Part shown: positions 23,396 to 36,292 of the stretch, in pieces
Layout of the letters: each line of letters starts with the position of its first letter
Position numbering within the stretch: position 1 is the first letter of the stretch
Assembly (NCBI GenBank): GCA_947000775.1
Contig: CAMQGK010000639.1
Span: 62,001 to 126,000 of the forward strand
Direction: 5' to 3'
Source of the DNA: Pterois miles
Taxonomy: Eukaryota > Chordata > Actinopteri > Perciformes > Scorpaenidae
Length of the DNA stretch: 64,000 nucleotides
Made by a program: the position numbers and the translations under genes
The notes under the pieces: model-generated
The model's database searches: none
Told to the model about the DNA's origin: nothing
What the model saw: only the letters and a program-made list of their open reading frames with translations

Positions 23396-25672
23396 GACCA
23401 AAACCTGGATTTTACATTAAAGTGAGCACAGAATGTAGTTTACAACACTACAGGCCTGTGTAATGCTGTAAACGTAGCTTTTACATGAAAGTAAGCACAG
23501 AATGTAGTTTTCCACACCAGAGCACTGTTTAATGCTGGAAACATAGCTTTTACATGAAACTAAGCAGATAATGTGGATTTCATCACAGGAGGCCAGTTTA
23601 CAGACCAAAACCTGGATTTTACATTAAAGTCAGCACAGAATGTAGTTTACAACACTACAGGCCTGTGTAATGCTGTAAACGTAGCTTTTACATGAAAGTA
23701 AGCACAGAATGTAGTTTTCAACACTAGAGGCCTGTTTGATGCTGGAAACGTTGCTGTAACATGAAAGTGGGCACAGAATGTAGTTTTCAACACTACAGGC
23801 CTGTTTAATGCTGGAAACGTTGCTTTCACATGAAAGTGGGCACAGAATGTAGTTTTCAACACTAGAGGCCGTTTTGATGGTGTAAACGTAGCTTTTACAT
23901 GAAAGTAAGCACAGAATGTAGTTTTCAACACTAGAGCACTGTTTAATGCTGGAAACATTGCTGTAACATGAAAGTGGGCACAGAATGTAGTTTTCAACAC
24001 TACAGGCCTGTTTAATGCTGGAAACGTTGCTTTCACATGAAAGTGGGCACAGAATGTAGTTTTCAACACTAGAGGCCGTTTTGATGGTGTAAACGTAGCT
24101 TTTACATGAAAGTAAGCACAGAATGTAGTTTTCAACACTAGAGCACTGTTTAATGCTGGAAACATTGCTGTAACATGAAAGTAAGCACAGAATGTAGTTT
24201 TCAACACCAGAGCACTGTTTAATGCTGGAAACATAGCTTTTACATGAAAGTAAGCATATAATGTGGATTTCATCACAGGAGGCCAGTTTAAAGACCAAAA
24301 CCTGGATTTTACATTAAAGTGAGCACAGAATGTAGTTTACAACACTACAGGCCTGTGTAATGCTGTAAACGTAGCTTTTACATGAAAGTAAGCACAGAAT
24401 GTAGTTTTCCACACCAGAGCACTGTTTAATGCTGGAAACATAGCTTTTACATGAAACTAAGCAGATAATGTGGATTTCATCACAGGAGGCCAGTTTACAG
24501 ACCAAAACCTGGATTTTACATTAAAGTCAGCACAGAATGTAGTTTACAAAACTACAGGCCTGTTTAATGCTGTAAACGTAGCTTTTACATGAAAGTAAGC
24601 ACAGAATGTAGTTTTCAACACCAGAGCACTGTTTAATGCTGGAAACATAGCTTTTACATGAAAGTGGGCACAGAATGTAGTTTTCATCACAGGAGGCCAG
24701 TTTACAGACCAAAACCTGGCTTTTACATGAAAGAGATAACAGAATGTAGTTTTCATAACGGGAGGCCTGTTTGATGGTGTAAACATAGCTTTTACATGAA
24801 AGTAAGCACAGAATGTAGTTTTCCACACCAGAGCACTGTTTAATGCTGGAAACATAGCTTTTACATGAAACTAAGCAGATAATGTGGATTTCATCACAGG
24901 AGGCCAGTTTACAGACCAAAACCTGGATTTTACATTAAAGTCAGCACAGAATGTAGTTTACAAAACTACAGGCCTGTTTAATGCTGTAAACGTAGCTTTT
25001 ACATGAAAGTAAGCACAGAATGTAGTTTTCAACACTAGAGGTCTATTTGCTGGTGTAAACGTAGCTTTTACATGAAAGTAAGCATATAATGTGGATTTCA
25101 TCACAGGAGGCCTGTTTAATGCTGGAAACGTTGCTTTCACATGAAAGTGGGCACAGAATGTAGTTTTCAACACTACAGGCCTGTTTAATGCTGGAAACGT
25201 TGCTTTCACACGAAAGTGGGCACAGAATGTAGTTTTCATCACAGGAGGCCTGTTTCATAGTGTAAACATAGCTTTTACATGAAAGTGAGCACAGAATGTA
25301 GTTTTCATGACGGGAGGCCTGTTTAATGCTGTAAACGTAGCTTTTACATGAAAGTAAGCACAGAATGTAGTTTACAACACTACAGGCCTGTGTAATGCTG
25401 TAAACGTAGCTTTTACATGAAAGTAAGCACAGAATGTAGTTTTCAACACTAGAGGCCTGTTTGATGCTGGAAACGTTGCTTTCACATGAAAGTGGGCACA
25501 GAATGTAGTTTTCATCACAGGAGGCCTGTTTCATAGTGTAAACATAGCTTTTACATGAAAGTAAGCACAGAATGTAGTTTTCCACAACAGAGCACTGTTT
25601 AATGCTGGAAACATAGCTTTTACATGAAAGTAAGCAGATAATGTGGATTTCATCACAGGAGGCCAGTTTACA

Positions 25673-28600
25673 GACCAAAACCTGGATTTTACATTAAAGT
25701 CAGCACAGAATGTAGTTTACAAAACTACAGGCCTGTTTAATGCTGTAAACGTAGCTTTTACATGAAAGTAAGCACAGAATGTAGTTTTCAACACTAGAGG
25801 TCTATTTGATGGTGTAAACGTAGCTTTTACATGAAAGTAAGCATATAATGTGGATTTCATCACAGTAGGCAAGTTTGATGCTATAAACGTAGCTTTTACA
25901 TGAAAGTGAGCACAGAATGTAGTTTTCAACAATAAAGGCCTGTTTAATGCTGGAAACGTTGCTTTCACATGAAAGTGGGCACAGAATGTAGATTTCATCA
26001 CGGGAGGCCTGTTTGATAGTGTAAACATAGCTTTTACATGAAAGTAAGCACAGAATGTAGTTTTCAACACCAGAGCACTGTTTAATGCTGGAAACATAGC
26101 TTTTACATGAAAGTAAGCATATAATGTGGATTTCATCACAGGAGGCCAGTTTAAAGACCAAAACCTGGATTTTACATTAAAGTGAGCACAGAATGTAGTT
26201 TACAACACTACAGGCCTGTGTAATGCTGTAAACGTAGCTTTTACATGAAAGTAAGCACAGAATGTAGTTTTCAACACCAGAGCACTGTTTAATGCTGGAA
26301 ACATAGCTTTTACATGAAAGTGGGCACAGAATGTAGTTTTCATCACAGGAGGCCAGTTTACAGACCAAAACCTGGCTTTTACATGAAAGTGACAACAGAA
26401 TGTAGTTTTCATAACGGGAGGCCTGTTTGATGGTGTAAACATAGCTTTTACATGAAAGTAAGCACAGAATGTAGTTTTCCACACCAGAGCACTGTTTAAT
26501 GCTGGAAACATAGCTTTTACATGAAAGTAAGCAGATAATGTGGATTTCATCACAGGAGGCCAGTTTACAGACCAAAACCTGGATTTTACATTAAAGTCAG
26601 CACAGAATGTAGTTTACAAAACTACAGGCCTGTTTAATGCTGTAAACGTAGCTTTTACATGAAAGTAAGCACAGAATGTAGTTTTCAACACTAGAGGTCT
26701 ATTTGCTGGTGTAAACGTAGCTTTTACATGAAAGTAAGCATATAATGTGGATTTCATCACAGGAGGCCTGTTTAATGCTGGAAACGTTGCTTTCACACGA
26801 AAGTGGGCACAGAATGTAGTTTTCAACACCAGAGCACTGTTTAATGCTGGAAACATAGCTTTTACATGAAAGTAAGCATATAATGTGGATTTCATCACAG
26901 GAGGCCAGTTTAAAGACCAAAACCTGGATTTTACATTAAAGTGAGCACAGAATGTAGTTTACAACACTACAGGCCTGTGTAATGCTGTAAACGTAGCTTT
27001 TACATGAAAGTAAGCACAGAATGTAGTTTTCAACACTAGAGGCCTGTTTGATGCTGGAAACGTTGCTGTAACATGAAAGTGGGCACAGAATGTAGTTTTC
27101 AACACTACAGGCCTGTTTAATGCTGGAAACGTTTCTTTCACATGAAAGTGGGCACAGAATGTAGTTTTCAACACTAGAGGCCGTTTTGATGGTGTAAACG
27201 TAGCTTTTACATGAAAGTAAGCACAGAATGTAGTTTTCAACACTAGAGCACTGTTTAATGCTGGAAACATTGCTGTAACATGAAAGTGGGCACAGAATGT
27301 AGTTTTCAACACTACAGGCCTGTTTAATGCTGGAAACGTTGCTTTCACATGAAAGTGGGCACAGAATGTAGTTTTCAACACTAGAGGCCGTTTTGATGGT
27401 GTAAACGTAGCTTTTACATGAAAGTAAGCACAGAATGTAGTTTTCAACACTAGAGCACTGTTTAATGCTGGAAACATTGCTGTAACATGAAAGTAAGCAC
27501 AGAATGTAGTTTTCAACACCAGAGCACTGTTTAATGCTGGAAACATAGCTTTTACATGAAAGTAAGCATATAATGTGGATTTCATCACAGGAGGCCAGTT
27601 TAAAGACCAAAACCTGGATTTTACATTAAAGTGAGCACAGAATGTAGTTTACAACACTACAGGCCTGTGTAATGCTGTAAACGTAGCTTTTACATGAAAG
27701 TAAGCACAGAATGTAGTTTTCCACACCAGAGCACTGTTTAATGCTGGAAACATAGCTTTTACATGAAACTAAGCAGATAATGTGGATTTCATCACAGGAG
27801 GCCAGTTTACAGACCAAAACCTGGATTTTACATTAAAGTCAGCACAGAATGTAGTTTACAAAACTACAGGCCTGTTTAATGCTGTAAACGTAGCTTTTAC
27901 ATGAAAGTAAGCACAGAATGTAGTTTTCAACACCAGAGCACTGTTTAATGCTGGAAACATAGCTTTTACATGAAAGTGGGCACAGAATGTAGTTTTCATC
28001 ACAGGAGGCCAGTTTACAGACCAAAACCTGGCTTTTACATGAAAGAGATAACAGAATGTAGTTTTCATAACGGGAGGCCTGTTTGATGGTGTAAACATAG
28101 CTTTTACATGAAAGTAAGCACAGAATGTAGTTTTCCACACCAGAGCACTGTTTAATGCTGGAAACATAGCTTTTACATGAAACTAAGCAGATAATGTGGA
28201 TTTCATCACAGGAGGCCAGTTTACAGACCAAAACCTGGATTTTACATTAAAGTCAGCACAGAATGTAGTTTACAAAACTACAGGCCTGTTTAATGCTGTA
28301 AACGTAGCTTTTACATGAAAGTAAGCACAGAATGTAGTTTTCAACACTAGAGGTCTATTTGATGGTGTAAACGTAGCTTTTACATGAAAGTAAGCATATA
28401 ATGTGGATTTCATCACAGTAGGCAAGTTTGATGCTATAAACGTAGCTTTTACATGAAAGTGAGCACAGAATGTAGTTTTCAACAATAAAGGCCTGTTTAA
28501 TGCTGGAAACGTTGCTTTCACATGAAAGTGGGCACAGAATGTAGATTTCATCACGGGAGGCCTGTTTGATAGTGTAAACATAGCTTTTACATGAAAGTAA

Positions 28601-29289
28601 GCACAGAATGTAGTTTTCAACACCAGAGCACTGTTTAATGCTGGAAACATAGCTTTTACATGAAAGTGGGCACAGAATGTAGTTTTCATCACAGGAGGCC
28701 AGTTTACAGACCAAAACCTGGCTTTTACATGAAAGTGACAACAGAATGTAGTTTTCATAACGGGAGGCCTGTTTGATGGTGTAAACATAGCTTTTACATG
28801 AAAGTAAGCACAGAATGTAGTTTTCCACACCAGAGCACTGTTTAATGCTGGAAACATAGCTTTTACATGAAACTAAGCAGATAATGTGGATTTCATCACA
28901 GGAGGCCAGTTTACAGACCAAAACCTGGATTTTACATTAAAGTCAGCACAGAATGTAGTTTACAAAACTACAGGCCTGTTTAATGCTGTAAACGTAGCTT
29001 TTACATGAAAGTAAGCACAGAATGTAGTTTTCAACACTAGAGGTCTATTTGCTGGTGTAAACGTAGCTTTTACATGAAAGTAAGCATATAATGTGGATTT
29101 CATCACAGGAGGCCTGTTTAATGCTGGAAACGTTGCTTTCACATGAAAGTGGGCACAGAATGTAGTTTTCAACACTAGAGGCCTGTTTAATGCTGGAAAC
29201 GTTGCTTTCACACGAAAGTGGGCACAGAAAGTAGTTTTCATCATGGGAGGCCTGTTTCATAGTGTAAACATAGCTTTTACATGAAAGTG
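25673..29289. repeat. HOR unit A7, first copy of a 3588-bp duplication
   Basis: P junctions follow 7-6-5-10-3-6-10 and then a partial block. The segment from about 25.70 to 29.29 kb repeats at offset exactly 3588 bp (52 monomers). The block at 28226-28916 joins the front of an F module (CACAGTAGG at 28414) to the back of a 6-monomer block (R junction at 28709). The copy boundary falls within the shared bases GCACAGAATGTAGTTT near 29291-29306, where a GAAAGTGAGC monomer switches to the TTTACAAAACTAC form. Confidence 0.88.
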
Positions 29290-32200
29290 AGCACAGAATG
29301 TAGTTTACAAAACTACAGGCCTGTTTAATGCTGTAAACGTAGCTTTTACATGAAAGTAAGCACAGAATGTAGTTTTCAACACTAGAGGTCTATTTGATGG
29401 TGTAAACGTAGCTTTTACATGAAAGTAAGCATATAATGTGGATTTCATCACAGTAGGCAAGTTTGATGCTATAAACGTAGCTTTTACATGAAAGTGAGCA
29501 CAGAATGTAGTTTTCAACAATAAAGGCCTGTTTAATGCTGGAAACGTTGCTTTCACATGAAAGTGGGCACAGAATGTAGATTTCATCACGGGAGGCCTGT
29601 TTGATAGTGTAAACATAGCTTTTACATGAAAGTAAGCACAGAATGTAGTTTTCAACACCAGAGCACTGTTTAATGCTGGAAACATAGCTTTTACATGAAA
29701 GTAAGCATATAATGTGGATTTCATCACAGGAGGCCAGTTTAAAGACCAAAACCTGGATTTTACATTAAAGTGAGCACAGAATGTAGTTTACAACACTACA
29801 GGCCTGTGTAATGCTGTAAATGTAGCTTTTACATGAAAGTAAGCACAGAATGTAGTTTTCAACACCAGAGCACTGTTTAATGCTGGAAACATAGCTTTTA
29901 CATGAAAGTGGGCACAGAATGTAGTTTTCATCACAGGAGGCCAGTTTACAGACCAAAACCTGGCTTTTACATGAAAGTGACAACAGAATGTAGTTTTCAT
30001 AACGGGAGGCCTGTTTGATGGTGTAAACATAGCTTTTACATGAAAGTAAGCACAGAATGTAGTTTTCCACACCAGAGCACTGTTTAATGCTGGAAACATA
30101 GCTTTTACATGAAAGTAAGCAGATAATGTGGATTTCATCACAGGAGGCCAGTTTACAGACCAAAACCTGGATTTTACATTAAAGTCAGCACAGAATGTAG
30201 TTTACAAAACTACAGGCCTGTTTAATGCTGTAAACGTAGCTTTCACATGAAAGTAAGCACAGAATGTAGTTTTCAACACTAGAGATCTATTTGCTGGTGT
30301 AAACGTAGCTTTTACATGAAAGTAAGCATATAATGTGGATTTCATCACAGGAGGCCTGTTTAATGCTGGAAACGTTGCTTTCACACGAAAGTGGGCACAG
30401 AATGTAGTTTTCAACACCAGAGCACTGTTTAATGCTGGAAACATAGCTTTTACATGAAAGTAAGCATATAATGTGGATTTCATCACAGGAGGCCAGTTTA
30501 AAGACCAAAACCTGGATTTTACATTAAAGTGAGCACAGAATGTAGTTTACAACACTACAGGCCTGTGTAATGCTGTAAACGTAGCTTTTACATGAAAGTA
30601 AGCACAGAATGTAGTTTTCAACACTAGAGGCCTGTTTGATGCTGGAAACGTTGCTGTAACATGAAAGTGGGCACAGAATGTAGTTTTCAACACTACAGGC
30701 CTGTTTAATGCTGGAAACGTTTCTTTCACATGAAAGTGGGCACAGAATGTAGTTTTCAACACTAGAGGCCGTTTTGATGGTGTAAACGTAGCTTTTACAT
30801 GAAAGTAAGCACAGAATGTAGTTTTCAACACTAGAGCACTGTTTAATGCTGGAAACATTGCTGTAACATGAAAGTGGGCACAGAATGTAGTTTTCAACAC
30901 TACAGGCCTGTTTAATGCTGGAAACGTTGCTTTCACATGAAAGTGGGCACAGAATGTAGTTTTCAACACTAGATGCCGTTTTGATGGTGTAAACGTAGCT
31001 TTTACATGAAAGTAAGCACAGAATGTAGTTTTCAACACTAGAGCACTGTTTAATGCTGGAAACATTGCTGTAACATGAAAGTAAGCACAGAATGTAGTTT
31101 TCAACACCAGAGCACTGTTTAATGCTGGAAACATAGCTTTTACATGAAAGTAAGCATATAATGTGGATTTCATCACAGGAGGCCAGTTTAAAGACCAAAA
31201 CCTGGATTTTACATTAAAGTGAGCACAGAATGTAGTTTACAACACTACAGGCCTGTGTAATGCTGTAAACGTAGCTTTTACATGAAAGTAAGCACAGAAT
31301 GTAGTTTTCCACACCAGAGCACTGTTTAATGCTGGAAACATAGCTTTTACATGAAACTAAGCAGATAATGTGGATTTCATCACAGGAGGCCAGTTTACAG
31401 ACCAAAACCTGGATTTTACATTAAAGTCAGCACAGAATGTAGTTTACAAAACTACAGGCCTGTTTAATGCTGTAAACGTAGCTTTTACATGAAAGTAAGC
31501 ACAGAATGTAGTTTTCAACACCAGAGCACTGTTTAATGCTGGAAACATAGCTTTTACATGAAAGTGGGCACAGAATGTAGTTTTCATCACAGGAGGCCAG
31601 TTTACAGACCAAAACCTGGCTTTTACATGAAAGAGATAACAGAATGTAGTTTTCATAACGGGAGGCCTGTTTGATGGTGTAAACATAGCTTTTACATGAA
31701 AGTAAGCACAGAATGTAGTTTTCCACACCAGAGCACTGTTTAATGCTGGAAACATAGCTTTTACATGAAACTAAGCAGATAATGTGGATTTCATCACAGG
31801 AGGCCAGTTTACAGACCAAAACCTGGATTTTACATTAAAGTCAGCACAGAATGTAGTTTACAAAACTACAGGCCTGTTTAATGCTGTAAACGTAGCTTTT
31901 ACATGAAAGTAAGCACAGAATGTAGTTTTCAACACTAGAGGTCTATTTGATGGTGTAAACGTAGCTTTTACATGAAAGTAAGCATATAATGTGGATTTCA
32001 TCACAGTAGGCAAGTTTGATGCTATAAACGTAGCTTTTACATGAAAGTGAGCACAGAATGTAGTTTTCAACAATAAAGGCCTGTTTAATGCTGGAAACGT
32101 TGCTTTCACATGAAAGTGGGCACAGAATGTAGATTTCATCACGGGAGGCCTGTTTGATAGTGTAAACATAGCTTTTACATGAAAGTAAGCACAGAATGTA

Positions 32201-32877
32201 GTTTTCAACACCAGAGCACTGTTTAATGCTGGAAACATAGCTTTTACATGAAAGTGGGCACAGAATGTAGTTTTCATCACAGGAGGCCAGTTTACAGACC
32301 AAAACCTGGCTTTTACATGAAAGTGACAACAGAATGTAGTTTTCATAACGGGAGGCCTGTTTGATGGTGTAAACATAGCTTTTACATGAAAGTAAGCACA
32401 GAATGTAGTTTTCCACACCAGAGCACTGTTTAATGCTGGAAACATAGCTTTTACATGAAACTAAGCAGATAATGTGGATTTCATCACAGGAGGCCAGTTT
32501 ACAGACCAAAACCTGGATTTTACATTAAAGTCAGCACAGAATGTAGTTTACAAAACTACAGGCCTGTTTAATGCTGTAAACGTAGCTTTTACATGAAAGT
32601 AAGCACAGAATGTAGTTTTCAACACTAGAGGTCTATTTGCTGGTGTAAACGTAGCTTTTACATGAAAGTAAGCATATAATGTGGATTTCATCACAGGAGG
32701 CCTGTTTAATGCTGGAAACGTTGCTTTCACATGAAAGTGGGCACAGAATGTAGTTTTCAACACTAGAGGCCTGTTTAATGCTGGAAACGTTGCTTTCACA
32801 CGAAAGTGGGCACAGAAAGTAGTTTTCATCATGGGAGGCCTGTTTCATAGTGTAAACATAGCTTTTACATGAAAGTG
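29290..32877. repeat. HOR unit A8, second copy of the 3588-bp duplication
   Basis: It repeats unit A7 base for base except for four substitutions I noticed. They are T at 29821 (C at 26233, loss of a CpG), C at 30244 (T at 26656), A at 30285 (G at 26697) and T at 30974 (G at 27386). A third copy of its opening F module follows at 32878, after which the sequence diverges. The very low divergence marks this as one of the most recent amplifications in the window. Confidence 0.88.
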
Positions 32878-35800
32878 AGCACAGAATGTAGTTTACAAAA
32901 CTACAGGCCTGTTTAATGCTGTAAACGTAGCTTTTACATGAAAGTAAGCACAGAATGTAGTTTTCAACACTAGAGGTCTATTTGATGGTGTAAACGTAGC
33001 TTTTACATGAAAGTAAGCATATAATGTGGATTTCATCACAGTAGGCAAGTTTGATGCTATAAACGTAGCTTTTACATGAAAGTGAGCACAGAATGTAGTT
33101 TTCAACAATAAAGGCCTGTTTAATGCTGGAAACGTTGCTTTCACATGAAAGTGGGCACAGAATGTAGATTTCATCACGGGAGGCCTGTTTGATAGTGTAA
33201 ACATAGCTTTTACATGAAAGTAAGCACAGAATGTAGTTTTCAACACCAGAGCACTGTTTAATGCTGGAAACATAGCTTTTACATGAAAGTAAGCATATAA
33301 TGTGGATTTCATCACAGGAGGCCAGTTTAAAGACCAAAACCTGGATTTTACATTAAAGTGAGCACAGAATGTAGTTTACAACACTACAGGCCTGTGTAAT
33401 GCTGTAAACGTAGCTTTTACATGAAAGTAAGCACAGAATGTAGTTTTCAACACCAGAGCACTGTTTAATGCTGGAAACATAGCTTTTACATGAAAGTGGG
33501 CACAGAATGTAGTTTTCATCACAGGAGGCCAGTTTACAGACCAAAACCTGGCTTTTACATGAAAGTGACAACAGAATGTAGTTTTCATAACGGGAGGCCT
33601 GTTTGATGGTGTAAACATAGCTTTTACATGAAAGTAAGCACAGAATGTAGTTTTCCACACCAGAGCACTGTTTAATGCTGGTAACATAGCTTTTACATGA
33701 AACTAAGCAGATAATGTGGATTTCATCACAGGCCAGTTTACAGACCAAAACCTGGATTTTACATTAAAGTCAGCACAGAATGTAGTTTACAAAACTACAG
33801 GCCTGTTTAATGCTGTAAACGTAGCTTTTACATGAAAGTAAGCACAGAATGTAGTTTTCAACACCAGAGCACTGTTTAATGCTGGAAACATAGCTTTTAC
33901 ATGAAAGTGGGCACAGAATGTAGTTTTCATCACAGGAGGCCAGTTTACAGACCAAAACCTGGCTTTTACATGAAAGAGATAACAGAATGTAGTTTTCATA
34001 ACGGGAGGCCTGTTTGATGGTGTAAACATAGCTTTTACATGAAAGTAAGCACAGAATGTAGTTTTCCACACCAGAGCACTGTTTAATGCTGGAAACATAG
34101 CTTTTACATGAAACTAAGCAGATAATGTGGATTTCATCACAGGAGGCCAGTTTACAGACCAAAACCTGGATTTTACATTAAAGTCAGCACAGAATGTAGT
34201 TTACAAAACTACAGGCCTGTTTAATGCTGTAAACGTAGCTTTTACATGAAAGTAAGCACAGAATGTAGTTTTCAACACTAGAGGTCTATTTGCTGGTGTA
34301 AACGTAGCTTTTACATGAAAGTAAGCATATAATGTGGATTTCATCACAGGAGGCCTGTTTAATGCTGGAAACGTTGCTTTCACATGAAAGTGGGCACAGA
34401 ATGTAGTTTTCAACACTACAGGCCTGTTTAATGCTGGAAACGTTGCTTTCACACGAAAGTGGGCACAGAATGTAGTTTTCATCACAGGAGGCCTGTTTCA
34501 TAGTGTAAACATAGCTTTCACATGAAAGTGGGCACAGAATGTAGATTTCATCACGGGAGGCCTGTTTGATAGTGTAAACATAGCTTTTACATGAAAGTAA
34601 GCACAGAATGTAGTTTTCAACACCAGAGCACTGTTTAATGCTGGAAACATAGCTTTTACATGAAAGTAAGCATATAATGTGGATTTCATCACAGGAGGCC
34701 AGTTTAAAGACCAAAACCTGGATTTTACATTAAAGTGAGCACAGAATGTAGTTTACAACACTACAGGCCTGTGTAATGCTGTAAACGTAGCTTTTACATG
34801 AAAGTAAGCACAGAATGTAGTTTTCAACACCAGAGCACTGTTTAATGCTGGAAACATAGCTTTTACATGAAAGTGGGCACAGAATGTAGTTTTCATCACA
34901 GGAGGCCAGTTTACAGACCAAAACCTGGCTTTTACATGAAAGTGACAACAGAATGTAGTTTTCATAACGGGAGGCCTGTTTGATGGTGTAAACATAGCTT
35001 TTACATGAAAGTAAGCACAGAATGTAGTTTTCCACACCAGAGCACTGTTTAATGCTGGTAACATAGCTTTTACATGAAACTAAGCAGATAATGTGGATTT
35101 CATCACAGGCCAGTTTACAGACCAAAACCTGGATTTTACATTAAAGTCAGCACAGAATGTAGTTTACAAAACTACAGGCCTGTTTAATGCTGTAAACGTA
35201 GCTTTTACATGAAAGTAAGCACAGAATGTAGTTTTCAACACCAGAGCACTGTTTAATGCTGGAAACATAGCTTTTACATGAAAGTGGGCACAGAATGTAG
35301 TTTTCATCACAGGAGGCCAGTTTACAGACCAAAACCTGGCTTTTACATGAAAGAGATAACAGAATGTAGTTTTCATAACGGGAGGCCTGTTTGATGGTGT
35401 AAACATAGCTTTTACATGAAAGTAAGCACAGAATGTAGTTTTCCACACCAGAGCACTGTTTAATGCTGGAAACATAGCTTTTACATGAAACTAAGCAGAT
35501 AATGTGGATTTCATCACAGGAGGCCAGTTTACAGACCAAAACCTGGATTTTACATTAAAGTCAGCACAGAATGTAGTTTACAAAACTACAGGCCTGTTTA
35601 ATGCTGTAAACGTAGCTTTTACATGAAAGTAAGCACAGAATGTAGTTTTCAACACTAGAGGTCTATTTGCTGGTGTAAACGTAGCTTTTACATGAAAGTA
35701 AGCATATAATGTGGATTTCATCACAGGAGGCCTGTTTAATGCTGGAAACGTTGCTTTCACATGAAAGTGGGCACAGAATGTAGTTTTCAACACTACAGGC

Positions 35801-36292
35801 CTGTTTAATGCTGGAAACGTTGCTTTCACACGAAAGTGGGCACAGAATGTAGTTTTCATCACAGGAGGCCTGTTTCATAGTGTAAACATAGCTTTTACAT
35901 GAAAGTGAGCACAGAATGTAGTTTTCATGACGGGAGGCCTGTTTAATGCTGTAAACGTAGCTTTTACATGAAAGTAAGCACAGAATGTAGTTTACAACAC
36001 TACAGGCCTGTGTAATGCTGTAAACGTAGCTTTTACATGAAAGTAAGCACAGAATGTAGTTTTCAACACTAGAGGCCTGTTTGATGCTGGAAACGTTGCT
36101 TTCACATGAAAGTGGGCACAGAATGTAGTTTTCATCACAGGAGGCCTGTTTCATAGTGTAAACATAGCTTTTACATGAAAGTAAGCACAGAATGTAGTTT
36201 TCCACAACAGAGCACTGTTTAATGCTGGAAACATAGCTTTTACATGAAAGTAAGCAGATAATGTGGATTTCATCACAGGAGGCCAGTTTACA
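32878..36292. repeat. HOR unit A9 with internal 1377-bp tandem duplication
   Basis: The block order is F module, then 6-6-8-6-6-11. The segment 33141-34517 is repeated as 34518-35894. Each copy contains one 66-bp monomer in which CATCACAGGAGGCC has become CATCACAGGCC, which is why the offset is 20 x 69 minus 3. Each copy also carries CTGGTAACAT. The new joint at 34.51 kb fuses GTAAACATAG to CTTTCACATGAAAG within one monomer, a combination not expected from the usual types. Confidence 0.88.
33141..35894. repeat. 1377-bp tandem duplication (two copies)
   Basis: Copies are 33141-34517 and 34518-35894. In the stretches I compared, both minus-strand translations are the same in the two copies, so they are identical or nearly so at DNA level. 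The junction monomer has AAACATAG upstream and TTTCACATGAAAGTGGGC with GTAGATTTCATCACGGG downstream. This places the crossover in or next to the CTTTYACATGAAAG dyad. Confidence 0.87.

Larger units (their letters stand above)
18152..25672. repeat. Compound HOR unit A6, 109-mer (7521 bp)
   Basis: P junctions give the order 7-6-5-10-3-10-3-6-7-3-16-3-10-3-6-11. The module '10 then 3' appears twice in tandem from 19394. It recurs later as 16-3 and 10-3 from 22292. Stretches at about 20.1-21.6 kb and 23.4-24.9 kb repeat at offset 3312 bp (48 monomers). The unit starts with an F module and closes with the usual 3-6-11, so it reads as an enlarged standard unit whose middle has been amplified. Its length is exactly 109 x 69. 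Confidence 0.87.
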
